Shown here: one piece after another, positions 1 through 8,398 of the stretch
How the letters are laid out: each line of letters starts with the position of its first letter
Position numbering within the stretch: the stretch's first letter is position 1
Notes under the pieces: generated by a model
The model's database searches: none
Told to the model about the DNA's origin: nothing
What the model saw: the letters and a program-made list of their open reading frames with translations, nothing else
Source: an uncultured Stenotrophomonas sp.
GTDB taxonomy: Bacteria; Pseudomonadota; Gammaproteobacteria; Xanthomonadales; Xanthomonadaceae
Length of the DNA: 64,000 nt
NCBI RefSeq assembly: GCF_945952405.1
Contig: NZ_CAMFIA010000019.1
Coordinates: 1 to 64,000, forward strand
Direction of reading: 5' to 3'
Made by a program: the position numbers and the translations under genes

Positions 1-98
1 CCGGCGAATCCGACGCGTGCCGGTCTTGCGGGGCGGGTTGGCGGGTATGCGCATGTATGGTCGGTGTGGTCGTGATGCCGGCCTTCGAGCGTGACGGT

Positions 99-121
99 TG
101 CCGGCCAGCGGCCGGCACTAC
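99..121 (-). repeat. SMAG-type palindrome (GTAG head, minus strand)
   Basis: On the minus strand this is GTAG followed by the inverted repeat TGCCGGCC/GGCCGGCA. This is the layout of S. maltophilia GTAG (SMAG) repeats, a REP-like family. A second copy of the same unit lies at 235-257. Confidence 0.85.
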
Positions 122-234
122 CCGTTGCAGTGCATCCCGGCGAATCCGGTACGCGCCGGTCTTGCCGGCCGGGTTGGCGGGTATCCGCATGCATGGTCGG
201 TGTGGTCGTGATGTCGGCCTTCGAGGGTGACCGT

Positions 235-257
235 TGCCGGCCAGCGGCCGGCACTAC
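235..257 (-). repeat. SMAG-type palindrome (GTAG head, minus strand)
   Basis: Identical in sequence to the copy at 99-121 and exactly 136 bp from it. It sits 10 bp beyond the stop of the phytase-like gene, where its hairpin could act as a transcript end for the receptor/phytase unit. Confidence 0.85.
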
Positions 258-266
258 CCGTTGCGG

Positions 267-1727
267 TCAGGGCAGGGTGAGGCGGTAGACCAGGATGCGA
301 TTGTCGTTGTCGTAGGCGCTGTCGCAGGACTGGCCCTGCATGCGGCAACGGCGGGCGATGAAGTCGTTGTCGTTGCCGATCAGCAGCAGTACGTCGTGCG
401 GATGCTCGGGGTCGAGCGCGGGCAGCACATCCATCGCCTCCCACTTCTCCGACAGCAGGCCATCATGCGGGCCGCGCCGGGTATCGAGGTCCAATCCGGC
501 GCGCGCCAGTTGCGTGCGGTCGAGCAGGTTCAACAGTTCGTCGCTGCGCGCAGGCACGATGTCCGGTTTCAGGGCGGTGCCGGCGGCATCGGCCAGCACC
601 GAGGCCGTGCCGGTTTCGTAGCGGCTGCCGGCAAGGTTGCTGGCACCGGCCACATCCACCAGCAGCACCGATTTGTAGACGATCGGGTCGTCGCCGTCCT
701 TGCCCAGGCCGTTGCCATCACGGGCCAGGAGCAGGAACCGGCTGGCATCCAGTGCGCGCAGTTCGCTCTGCGCGGCGGTGCGGTCCAGTGTGCCCTTGCC
801 ATCGTGGGCATAGGCGGGCAGGGCCATCACGTAATGTCCGAGCGGTTGCTGCGGCGTCGGCGAGGCTGTCACGTCATAGACCAGTACGCGGGTATTGATG
901 CGGCCGGCGGCGTTGCCCTCGGCACTGTCCTGCAGCGTTGCACTCTGCAGGGCGACGAACAGGCGACTGCCATCCGGCGAAAGGCCCATGCCTTCCACGC
1001 CCTGGTTGTTGCGGCGGCCGCTCTGCGGCGGGGCCAGCGAGCCGAATGCAGGCTGGCCGTCGCGCTGCGGACGGATCGCCGGTGGCGGCGTGATCACGCC
1101 CTGCAGGTGGCCCTGTGCATCGAAGTAGTAGACGTTGGCGGTGTATTCATCGCCGACGTAGAAGTGGCCATCGGCGGTGAACTGCAGGGATTCGGCATCC
1201 AGCGAGACCCTGCCGGCCCCGGCACCGCTGGCGGGCGAGGGCAGCACGACATCGCGCTGGGTGAGCGTGTGGTCGCCGGGATCGGCGCCGGTGAACGGCT
1301 GATCGTTGAAGTCCTTCAGGACCACGCCTTTGCCCGGCACCATCGTCAGCGTGCCGAGCGCGCCGGGCTTGCCCGGCGTGAGGTCGATGCGCAGCTGCAT
1401 GCGCTCCACGCGTCCAGCGTAGTCGTAGAACAGGCCGGCTTCGGGATCGTTGCGACCGCGGTCGGGCAGGGTCCACAGCACGCCTTCGTAGCCGTTGCGG
1501 GTGCGTTTCCAGGAGCCGGGCTGCACCGCCAGCGACGAGAACGAGCCCAGCGTGTCGCCAAGGAAGTCCAGGGTGCCCGCCGGCAGCCGCCCGGCCGCGA
1601 CCAGACCCTTGTCCACGTAGGTATGGCCGCCCAGCTGCAGGGTGCGTGGCGGCGCACCCTTGGCCTCATGCGGAAGGGTGTATCCGCTGCTGGAAAGGGT
1701 GGCCAGCAGCAGGGCGGTGGCGAGCAT
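267..1727 (-). CDS. Exported phytase-like/esterase-like beta-propeller protein
   Basis: 486 residues with an N-terminal signal peptide (MLATALLLATLSSSGYTL). The body matches what I know of the phytase-like domain family (PF13449, 'esterase-like activity of phytase family protein'): repeated blade-like stretches such as GVEGMGLSPDGSRLFVALQS and ILVYDVT, and acidic metal-binding-type loops. The product should be periplasmic or secreted. It starts 21 bp after the stop of the TonB-dependent receptor on the same strand, so the two are very likely one operon that binds or processes and then imports a common substrate. That substrate (phytate or another phospho-organic compound) is an inference. The family call is fairly secure; the enzymatic activity is not shown. 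Confidence 0.8.
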   Translation of the reverse strand: MLATALLLATLSSSGYTLPHEAKGAPPRTLQLGGHTYVDKGLVAAGRLPAGTLDFLGDTLGSFSSLAVQPGSWKRTRNGYEGVLWTLPDRGRNDPEAGLFYDYAGRVERMQLRIDLTPGKPGALGTLTMVPGKGVVLKDFNDQPFTGADPGDHTLTQRDVVLPSPASGAGAGRVSLDAESLQFTADGHFYVGDEYTANVYYFDAQGHLQGVITPPPAIRPQRDGQPAFGSLAPPQSGRRNNQGVEGMGLSPDGSRLFVALQSATLQDSAEGNAAGRINTRVLVYDVTASPTPQQPLGHYVMALPAYAHDGKGTLDRTAAQSELRALDASRFLLLARDGNGLGKDGDDPIVYKSVLLVDVAGASNLAGSRYETGTASVLADAAGTALKPDIVPARSDELLNLLDRTQLARAGLDLDTRRGPHDGLLSEKWEAMDVLPALDPEHPHDVLLLIGNDNDFIARRCRMQGQSCDSAYDNDNRILVYRLTLP

Positions 1728-1748
1728 CGGCGGACTCCGGGCAGGCGA

Positions 1749-4067
1749 TCAGAAGCGGAGGTCGATCGTACCGAATACCTGGCGCGGTGCCGACGCATGG
1801 AACACGTACAGCTTGCCGGCCGGGTCGCTGGGAGCGAACACGCTTGAATCGAGGTTGCTGGCGTAACGCTTGTTGGTCAGGTTGGTCACGTTGAACGACA
1901 GTCGCATGCCCTTGGCGAAGCCGACCTGGCCGAAGTCGTAGCCGCCGGCCAGATCGAACACGGTGAAGCCACCGAAGCCCTGGTCATTGGTGTAGGTATA
2001 GAAACGCTCGCCGGTGTACTTGCCACGCAGGCTGGCGAACCAGCCGTTGTCACGCCAGGTGATCTCGGTAGCCAGCAGCTGCTTGGGCGTGTCGGTCTGG
2101 ATCTTGCCCTTGATCTGCTGCTCGACCCCGGCCTGCATGTAGTTGGACGCGTAGGTCGAGCGGTTGAGCGAGGCCGAGGTATACCAGCTGAAGTGCTGGT
2201 TCGGGGTCCACAGCACGGTCAGCTCGGCACCGCGGCTGTCGACGCCGCCCACGTTGTAGAAGCGGTTGCCGCAGGTGGGACCGACCGGCTGCCGCGAATC
2301 GCAGGGGTTGTACTGCAGCAGGCGGTTGTCGAAGCGCACGCTGTAGGCGGCGACCGAGGCCTGCAGGGTATCGGTGACGAAGCGGTAGCCGGCTTCCAGC
2401 GAGCGGGACTGCTCCGGCTTCAGGTTGCCCTGGCTGTTCCAGGTGGCCTGGCTCACCGCCTGCGGTCCCAGCTTGAAGCCGCCCTGGAACATGGCGATGT
2501 TCTCGGCGTAGCTGGCGAAGATCTCGTGATGCTCGGCCAGGCGGAAGTTGGCGCCGATGCTGGGCAGCAGGTTCTTGCTGGCCTTCAGCGAGCCGGTGGC
2601 GAACTGGTTGTTCGAGGTCGCCAGGATCGGCGCCTTGGCGTCGCCCGGCAACGCCTGCGCATCGGAGGTGGCGTGCGGGCTCTTGGCGCCGAACTCCAGG
2701 GTCAGGCGATCATCGAGCAGGCGCCAGGTGTCTTTCAGGAAGAACTGGTGGGTTTTCCAGCGCGTGCGCTGGGCGAACACGCCGACGTCGGAGGGCAGGG
2801 TGTTCATGCCGCTCAGGTCGCGCGGGCCGTCCACCGCGGTCTGGTAGCGCTCGGCGCTGCTGGTATTGCGTTCGTACCAGACGCCGCCTTCGATGCGATG
2901 TGCGCCCAGCTCCCAGTCGAACGACAGGGTGCCGCCGTCGCGGTCGATGGTATAGATGGTGTTGCGGAAGATGATCGGGATTTCCTGCGCGGTGCCCTTG
3001 TTCGACCACGCGCCACTGTTCCAGTTGTGGCCCTCGCCACGGTCGTCGTGGTGATAGGCCAGGGCGCGCAGGCTGAAGCCATCGGCCAGGAAGAAGTCGC
3101 CGGCCAGGTAGTAGAGGTTGTCGTCACGCAGGATCTGGCCGGCGGTGAACGCACCGTCGGCGTCCTTGTCGGGGCCGCTGCTGTCGCACTTCTTGGCGTT
3201 GAAGCTGGCGGTATTGCAGTAGGCCTTGGCGACCGCCTTGTTCCAGTCCGGCGCGTAGCCGCCCCAGTCCCAGCCCAGGCCGCGTGCCATCTGGTCCTTG
3301 GACAGGTAGAAGTAGTCGGCCTGGGTGGTGCGCGAGGTATCGATGAAGCCGGTGATCTGGCCGCGCCCGAAGTTCCACACGCCCTTGGCATTGAACTGCT
3401 TGGTGGTGGACGTGTTGTAGGCGCTCTGGTCGTTCCACAGGTCCGAGACGGCATGCATGCCGGAGATGTAGCCGGAGAAGCCGTTGTACTCGCCGCTGTC
3501 CACGCGCACGAAGGTGCGGCGGTTGGCGTCGCTGCCGAAGGTCTGCACCACGCGGCCGCCGAGCTCCTGTGCCGGGCGGTCCGAGGTATAGGAAAGGGTG
3601 CCGCCGAGGTTGCTGGTGGACGGAGTACCGAGGCTGCCGATGCCGACCGCCAGTTCGGCACCGGCCATGTTCTCGCTGATCAGCGCACGGTTGATGGTCA
3701 GGCCGTTGTAGTTGTTGTACGCGCCATCACCCAGTGGCACGCCGTCCAGCGTGTAGCCGAGGCGGGTGGAGTTGAAGCCGCGCAGGCTGAGCGTCATCGA
3801 CTGTTCGTTGGTGCCCAGTGCATCGGCGGACTGTGCATTGACGCCCGGCAGCAGGTTCAGGGTCTTCTGCAGGCTGGTTCCGGGCGGCAGGATGTCGAGG
3901 TTTTCGCGGGTGATGCGCTGCACCTGGCGCGCTTCGCCGCTGCCGATCACGGATACCGCGTCGAGGTTGGTGGCGGACGCGCCGCTGGAGGTCGGGGCAG
4001 CGTCCTGCGCCCAGGCCGCAGGAGCAAGCGCGATCGACAGCGCGGCGGCCAACAAGGTCTTCGTCAT
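1749..4067 (-). CDS. TonB-dependent outer-membrane receptor
   Basis: 772 residues from the ATG at 4067; the open frame extends upstream, but only this start gives a proper signal peptide (MTKTLLAAALSIALAPAAWAQ). A TonB-box-like NLDAVSVIG stretch follows, then a plug domain (about residues 50-170, with LRGFNSTRLGYTLDGVPLGD) and a beta-barrel ending in the outer-membrane signature phenylalanine (TIDLRF). It imports a ligand through the outer membrane using TonB energy. It lies directly upstream of the phytase-like gene. No STN signalling domain is present, so it is a plain transporter rather than a transducer. The ligand is unknown. No strong Shine-Dalgarno was seen before the start. Confidence 0.9.
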   Translation of the reverse strand: MTKTLLAAALSIALAPAAWAQDAAPTSSGASATNLDAVSVIGSGEARQVQRITRENLDILPPGTSLQKTLNLLPGVNAQSADALGTNEQSMTLSLRGFNSTRLGYTLDGVPLGDGAYNNYNGLTINRALISENMAGAELAVGIGSLGTPSTSNLGGTLSYTSDRPAQELGGRVVQTFGSDANRRTFVRVDSGEYNGFSGYISGMHAVSDLWNDQSAYNTSTTKQFNAKGVWNFGRGQITGFIDTSRTTQADYFYLSKDQMARGLGWDWGGYAPDWNKAVAKAYCNTASFNAKKCDSSGPDKDADGAFTAGQILRDDNLYYLAGDFFLADGFSLRALAYHHDDRGEGHNWNSGAWSNKGTAQEIPIIFRNTIYTIDRDGGTLSFDWELGAHRIEGGVWYERNTSSAERYQTAVDGPRDLSGMNTLPSDVGVFAQRTRWKTHQFFLKDTWRLLDDRLTLEFGAKSPHATSDAQALPGDAKAPILATSNNQFATGSLKASKNLLPSIGANFRLAEHHEIFASYAENIAMFQGGFKLGPQAVSQATWNSQGNLKPEQSRSLEAGYRFVTDTLQASVAAYSVRFDNRLLQYNPCDSRQPVGPTCGNRFYNVGGVDSRGAELTVLWTPNQHFSWYTSASLNRSTYASNYMQAGVEQQIKGKIQTDTPKQLLATEITWRDNGWFASLRGKYTGERFYTYTNDQGFGGFTVFDLAGGYDFGQVGFAKGMRLSFNVTNLTNKRYASNLDSSVFAPSDPAGKLYVFHASAPRQVFGTIDLRF

Positions 4068-4236
4068 GTTACGGACACTCAGGCAGGCACGAGCCACCGC
4101 GCAGGCGCGGTGCTCATGGGAATCGAAAGGGATACAGCCGATGCGACCGCGGGCGCCGCGGGCGCCGTGGGTCAACGTGAAAATGGTGCGCTAGACAGAT
4201 GACTGTCTGGTGACATGTTCAGTTGTTGTGAGGCGG

Positions 4237-4311
4237 GTAGTGTCGGCCGCTGGCCGGCAGGTCAACGAAACTGCGGCCATCAATCCATTGCCGGCCAGCG
4301 GCCGGCACTAC
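4237..4311. repeat. Inverted pair of SMAG palindromes
   Basis: One GTAG-headed palindrome on plus (4237-4259, one base off the main type: GTAGTGTCGG) and one on minus (4289-4311) face each other across 29 bp. Such a pair can fold into one long stem. It lies upstream of the receptor gene and just after the end of the DUF2894-like gene, so it can serve as a terminator for the latter. Confidence 0.85.
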
Positions 4312-4322
4312 CATCGAACGCC

Positions 4323-4700
4323 TTAGGCGCCAGTGCGCGGCTTGCGTACGCGCTTCGGCTTCGCCGGGGCGGCGGCAGTGGCGGCGCTGTCCTGCAGTGC
4401 CTGCAGCCAGGACAGGGTGTCGACGTAATCGATGAAGTGGCGCAGGTAGCCGGGGCTGGTGGCCTGCAGGGTATCCAGCATGCGCTGCACCAGCACCGCC
4501 GAGTTCAACGGGCCGCCATCGGCAGGCGCTTCGGCCCGCAGCGAGCGGCGCACCTGCAGTTCGCTGCGCAGTTCCGACCACTCGCGCTGCACCTGCTGCA
4601 GCATCGGCACCTGCGGGTAATGCGGCAGCGAACGCGATCCCGCATCGAGATCACGGACCAGCGCGCGCAGGCCATCCGGTGCGGGCGGCTTACTTGGCAT
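4323..4700 (-). CDS. DUF2894-like small protein, last gene of the motor-like unit
   Basis: 125 residues from the ATG at 4700 (MPSKPPAPDG), which overlaps the end of the OmpA-like gene by 11 bp; the upstream part of the open frame is a shadow of that gene. The C-terminal half, with LNSAVLVQRMLDTL and SPGYLRHFIDYVDTLSWL, resembles the conserved end of DUF2894 proteins as I remember them. The tail is basic (KPKRVRKPRTGA). It is shorter than the usual family members, so it may keep only the conserved C-terminal domain. Function unknown. Its fixed place after DUF3348, DUF802 and OmpA genes argues for a role with that membrane complex. Confidence 0.7.
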   Translation of the reverse strand: MPSKPPAPDGLRALVRDLDAGSRSLPHYPQVPMLQQVQREWSELRSELQVRRSLRAEAPADGGPLNSAVLVQRMLDTLQATSPGYLRHFIDYVDTLSWLQALQDSAATAAAPAKPKRVRKPRTGA

Positions 4701-5328
4701 CGGGGGCCTTGGGCCTGGGAATCGGCGCGATTTCCACGCGGCGGTTGCGTGCGCGGCCGTCTTCGCTGGCATTGGAGCTGACCGGCTGCTCACTGCCGAA
4801 CGCGGCGGCGAACACGGCATCGGCGGGTACACCATCGGCGATCAGGGTGCGGGTCACGGTCAACGAACGCTGCGCGGACAGCTCCCAGTTGTCGGCGAAG
4901 CGGCGGTTGCCTTCACGCACCGGTGCGTCATCGGTGAAGCCACTGACCATCAGGATCTCTTCGCGCGTGCCCAGGTACGCGGCCAGCGGCGCGGCCAGGC
5001 TGCGCAGCAGCTCCTGGCCTTCCGGCTGCAGCTGGTCCGAGCTCAGTGCGAACAGCACGCTGCCGCTGATGCCGATACGGCCATCGACCAGGGTCACACG
5101 GCCGGCGGCCAGCGGGCCGGCCAGCGCCTGCTCCAGGGTCTGCAGGCGCTTGGCTTCGGCCTGGCGCTGCTTCACTTCCTGGTCCAGCCGCTGCGACAGC
5201 TCCAGCTGCACGGCCACCACTCCGACCAGGATCAGCACGAACGCGCCCAGCAGGACCGACATCAGGTCGCCGAAGGCGGCCCAGATCGGGGCGTGCGATC
5301 CGCCGTCAACCTCCAGTTCGTCGCTCAT
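4690..5328 (-). CDS. MotB/OmpA-like stator protein with peptidoglycan-binding domain
   Basis: 212 residues. Residues 13-40 are one transmembrane helix (WAAFGDLMSVLLGAFVLILV). Its W-x4-D-x-M pattern aligns with the MotB helix that carries the proton-accepting aspartate, here Asp21. A short coiled linker follows, then an OmpA-type domain (about 85-205) with the SGFTDDAP and DNWELSAQRS motifs that bind diaminopimelate in peptidoglycan. The ATG overlaps the stop of the DUF802 gene (5325-5328), so the two proteins are translationally coupled. Inference: the stator partner of an ion-driven motor whose MotA-like half is the DUF802 protein. Confidence 0.88.
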   Translation of the reverse strand: MSDELEVDGGSHAPIWAAFGDLMSVLLGAFVLILVGVVAVQLELSQRLDQEVKQRQAEAKRLQTLEQALAGPLAAGRVTLVDGRIGISGSVLFALSSDQLQPEGQELLRSLAAPLAAYLGTREEILMVSGFTDDAPVREGNRRFADNWELSAQRSLTVTRTLIADGVPADAVFAAAFGSEQPVSSNASEDGRARNRRVEIAPIPRPKAPDAK

Positions 5329-7589
5329 GCGCTGCCGGCCTTGCCACGGCGCGCGGCAAGCTGCTGCAGCTCTTCCATGACCTGCTTCTGTGACAGCAGG
5401 CTGAGGTCGACCACCTCGCGTGCCTGCGCCACGTAGTAGGCCAGCTGCTCGTCGCTGCGGGCCAGCGAGGCATCCAGCGCGCCGCCGATCTGTTGCAGAC
5501 GGCCGGACAGCTCGGTGGAGGCGCTGCCGAACTGCGCGACGGCCTCACCGAAGCTGCCGGCCAACTGGCCGACGTCTCCGGCGCTGCCACTGAGCGCGGC
5601 GGCAATGCCATCCAGCTTGCCGGTCTCGGCGGCGATATGGTCGGTGAAGCGGTTGCCGACGCGTTCCAGCAGCTCGGCCGAGCCGCCGACCAGCGCGTCC
5701 ACCGCCGTGCGCTGCTCGTGCGAGGCGTGGTTGATCGCCTCCAGCAGAGTCTGCACGGTGGCCAGCAGGCGACCGCGCTCTTCCAGCATGGCGTTGTCGC
5801 GTACCAGGCTTTCGGACAGCGTACTGCGCAGTTCGTTGATCACATCGGCGGCGGCCTTCGGCGCGGCGGCGGCGGTCTGCAGCAGGGTGGAGACCTCCGC
5901 CAGGGTGGCATTGGCCTGGGCCCGGCCGTTCTCGCCGATCTGCTGTGCGGTCACAGCCAGCGTGTCGCAGACCTGCTGTTGCTGTGCCGCCAGGCGTTCA
6001 CCGTTGGCCTGCAGGCGTGCGGCCAGGTCGGTGGAGACATCCTGCAGTGCGTCGCTCCAACGCTGCAGGCGCTGTTCGTCAGCGGCCTGCAGCTGCGCCT
6101 GCAGCGTGGCGTGGGCCTGCTGCAGATCGGCACAGGCCGCATCCCAGCGCGCCTGGCGCTGCTGTTCGCGGCGGTCCAGGTTGGACTGCAGTTCCGCATG
6201 CGCGGCCACGCTGGCGGCCTGTGCGGCCTGCCAATCCTGCAAGCGCTGCTGCTCGTGTTCGTGCAGCAGCGACTGGCTGGCGGCGTGGCGCGCGTCCAGC
6301 GCCTGCAGCAGCGCCTGCGCGCGTACGTCCAGATGCTCGCTGGCGGCCTGCAGTGCCTGCTGCTGGTGCTCGACCAGCGCACCGTTCAGGCCGTGCTGCT
6401 GCTCGGCGGCGGTCCGCCAGGCATCGGCGGTGCTGTTGGCGTCGGCCTGCAGGCGCTCGCCAATGCGTGCAACCAGCGCTTCGGCCTGGGTGTGCTGGCC
6501 ATCGCTGAAGGCCTGCAGATGCTGGCGCAGATCATTGACCAGTGCCTGCTGGGCCTGGGCCTGCTCGCTCACCACCTGCGACCAGCTGGCTTCGGTGGCG
6601 ATACGGCTGCGTTCGAAACCAGCGTTCAGGCCGGACAGCTGCTGCTGCACGGCCTGCTCGACACGGGCATGCAGGGCTTCACCGTGGTGCGCCAGGCCGG
6701 CCAGCGTGGTTTCCGCCATCGGCTGCAGCGCGCCACCGATCGCGGCGGCGCTGGCCTCGGCGCCCTCGCGCAGCGACTGCTGCAGCGAGACCGCCAGGCG
6801 TTCCTGCAGGGCCTGGCTCTGGGTCAGGAACTCGGCTTGTCCGGCCAGCAGGCGCTCGTTGGCGGCCGCGCTGTGCTGCTCGAAGGCCTGGGTCATGGCC
6901 TGCAGGCGGTCGACCAGCGCTGGCAGCGCGGCGGACTGCGCCTGCAGCAGGCGCAACGACTCGCTGCGTTGCCAGGCCTGCGAGTACGGATGCAGGTCGC
7001 CGGCAATCGCCCGGTCCAGCTGCTGTACGGTTTGCAGGCGGTCGCGGCGCAGCAGCGCGGCCAGCAGGCCGAGCATGGCCGAGCTGGCCACGCCCGCGAT
7101 CGAGGTGCCGAACGCTACTGCCAGGCCCTGCACCGGCGAGGCCAGTGACCCGCGGATGGCCGCCATGTCGGTCGCACTCTGCAGGGCCAGGCCGGTGCCG
7201 CGCAGGGTGTCCATCATGCCCAGCAGCGTGCCGAGCATGCCCAGCAGCACCAGCAGGCCGACCAGGTACGGGGTCAGTACCGGTGCCGGCAGCGCAGTGC
7301 GCTCGCCTTCCACGCGCAGGCGCACGGCATTGCGCAGCCCCAGCGGAACGCGCTGCAGCCACGGCGAAAGTCCGTCGGCGGCGGCGGACAGGTCCGCCAC
7401 CGCGGTGCGCAGGCCGTTGCTGGCCTGGCGGTAGCGGTACAACTCCACGCCGCCGGCGATGTAGCACGCGGCGATGATCGCGGCCACCGCTGCACCCAGC
7501 GGATGCACCGAAACATAGCCAATGCCGATCCAGCACACGGCCAGCAGGCCGACAAGGAAGACAACGACATGGAAAGCAGTTCTGGACAT
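5325..7589 (-). CDS. DUF802 protein: MotA/ExbB/ZorA-like membrane core with long coiled-coil tail
   Basis: 754 residues from the ATG at 7589 (MSRTAFHVV). Two transmembrane helices lie in residues 3-50. After a cytoplasmic loop come two more helices in a stretch with the ExbB/TolQ/MotA pattern (LLVLLGMLGTLLGMMDTL, then GLAVAFGTSIAGVASSAMLG). Roughly residues 260-740 are an Ala/Gln/Leu-rich coiled coil predicted to be cytoplasmic. This plan, a proton-channel core with a long helical tail, is that of ZorA of the Zorya defence system. No Zorya effector is nearby. The family name DUF802 is from recognition. Upstream DUF3348 and downstream OmpA-like genes complete the unit. Confidence 0.85.
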   Translation of the reverse strand: MSRTAFHVVVFLVGLLAVCWIGIGYVSVHPLGAAVAAIIAACYIAGGVELYRYRQASNGLRTAVADLSAAADGLSPWLQRVPLGLRNAVRLRVEGERTALPAPVLTPYLVGLLVLLGMLGTLLGMMDTLRGTGLALQSATDMAAIRGSLASPVQGLAVAFGTSIAGVASSAMLGLLAALLRRDRLQTVQQLDRAIAGDLHPYSQAWQRSESLRLLQAQSAALPALVDRLQAMTQAFEQHSAAANERLLAGQAEFLTQSQALQERLAVSLQQSLREGAEASAAAIGGALQPMAETTLAGLAHHGEALHARVEQAVQQQLSGLNAGFERSRIATEASWSQVVSEQAQAQQALVNDLRQHLQAFSDGQHTQAEALVARIGERLQADANSTADAWRTAAEQQHGLNGALVEHQQQALQAASEHLDVRAQALLQALDARHAASQSLLHEHEQQRLQDWQAAQAASVAAHAELQSNLDRREQQRQARWDAACADLQQAHATLQAQLQAADEQRLQRWSDALQDVSTDLAARLQANGERLAAQQQQVCDTLAVTAQQIGENGRAQANATLAEVSTLLQTAAAAPKAAADVINELRSTLSESLVRDNAMLEERGRLLATVQTLLEAINHASHEQRTAVDALVGGSAELLERVGNRFTDHIAAETGKLDGIAAALSGSAGDVGQLAGSFGEAVAQFGSASTELSGRLQQIGGALDASLARSDEQLAYYVAQAREVVDLSLLSQKQVMEELQQLAARRGKAGSA

Positions 7590-7599
7590 GGTGTTCCGG

Positions 7600-8253
7600 T
7601 CAGTGGGAGCGCAGGGCGTCTTGCAGCCCTTCGATCGGGTGGAAGCGCAGCCGCAGTTCGGCGAGCAGCAGCGTGCGCATATCGTGGCGGAAGGCGGCGC
7701 GCCAGCCGGGTTGGCCGTGCACGCGTTCAAAGCGGGTGCCCAGCACCGCCGGCGCCGTGGCCAGCAGGCTGTGCTCGCGCGGGGTCAGGGTCTGCTCCAT
7801 CACCGCGTCGACCTCGGCCAGCCGCGCCAGTTCCGGCGAAGCCTGCACCAGCTGGTCGCGCAGGCGGCCGCGCAGGCGGCCAGTGGCGGTCTGGATGGCC
7901 TGCTGCAGCACCCGGTAGCGCTGGCGCAGCGAGGCGAAGTTGGGGGCGGCGGCCGCTTCGGCCAGGTCAAGCAGGCGCTCGGCTTCGGCGTCCTCGCTGA
8001 TCGAGGCCAACAGGCTGGCCTGTGCCTGGGCGCAGTCGGCCAGCACTTCCGCTGCCGTTTCGGCGGCCTCGCCCGGCTCGGGCAGGCGCCCGGCCAGGGC
8101 CGCGGACAGCGCCACGGCACGGCTCCAGTCCACCCACTGGCCGAGGCGATCGGTCAGGGCGGGACTGCTGGCCGGCATCGCGCCGTCGCTGAGACGGGCG
8201 AGCAGGCGGAGGAATTCCGGTCCACCCAGGACCGGCTGCGCTGCTTTCGCCAT
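7600..8253 (-). CDS. DUF3348 family protein, first gene of the motor-like unit
   Basis: 217 residues from the ATG at 8253 (MAKAAQPVLGG); a TTG 18 bp upstream is in frame but less likely. The product is soluble, helical and Ala/Leu-rich, with FLRLLARLSDG near the start and a C-terminal conserved-looking block (TRFERVHGQPGWRAAFRHDM and LRFHPIEGLQDALRSH). It stops 10 bp before the DUF802 start. I recall this gene order (DUF3348, DUF802, OmpA, DUF2894) from xanthomonads and pseudomonads. No function is known; it could be a cytoplasmic partner of the DUF802 tail. Confidence 0.75.
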   Translation of the reverse strand: MAKAAQPVLGGPEFLRLLARLSDGAMPASSPALTDRLGQWVDWSRAVALSAALAGRLPEPGEAAETAAEVLADCAQAQASLLASISEDAEAERLLDLAEAAAAPNFASLRQRYRVLQQAIQTATGRLRGRLRDQLVQASPELARLAEVDAVMEQTLTPREHSLLATAPAVLGTRFERVHGQPGWRAAFRHDMRTLLLAELRLRFHPIEGLQDALRSH

Positions 8254-8398
8254 CAAGGGGTGAGGGGCCAAAAACCGTTGATTTTACAACCAGATGACCC
8301 CGGCTGGATGAAGGCGGGGCAGGGGTGGGGGGACCCGCAGGCCGGACAAGGCTTAGAATGACCGGCTGCACCCATCCCGTACGACCCCTGGAGTTCCC

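Larger units (their letters stand above)
1..272. repeat. Two tandem copies of a 136-bp unit, each holding a SMAG palindrome
   Basis: Positions 1-136 and 137-272 are near-identical direct repeats, both opening with CCGGCGAATCC. The first copy begins at the window edge, so more copies may lie to the left. Each copy ends with a GTAG-headed palindrome in reverse orientation (99-121 and 235-257), and the second copy runs into the 3' end of the phytase-like gene. No gene of its own is seen here. Confidence 0.85.

Noticed and set aside
2193..4202. 669-codon open frame antisense to the TonB receptor
   Set aside because: Shadow frame without domains; the receptor on minus has a signal peptide, plug and barrel.
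4323..8253. Calling the DUF802/OmpA unit a Zorya defence system
   Set aside because: The motor halves resemble ZorA/ZorB, but no ZorC, ZorD or ZorE (helicase or nuclease) gene is adjacent; neighbours are DUF3348 and a DUF2894-like gene.
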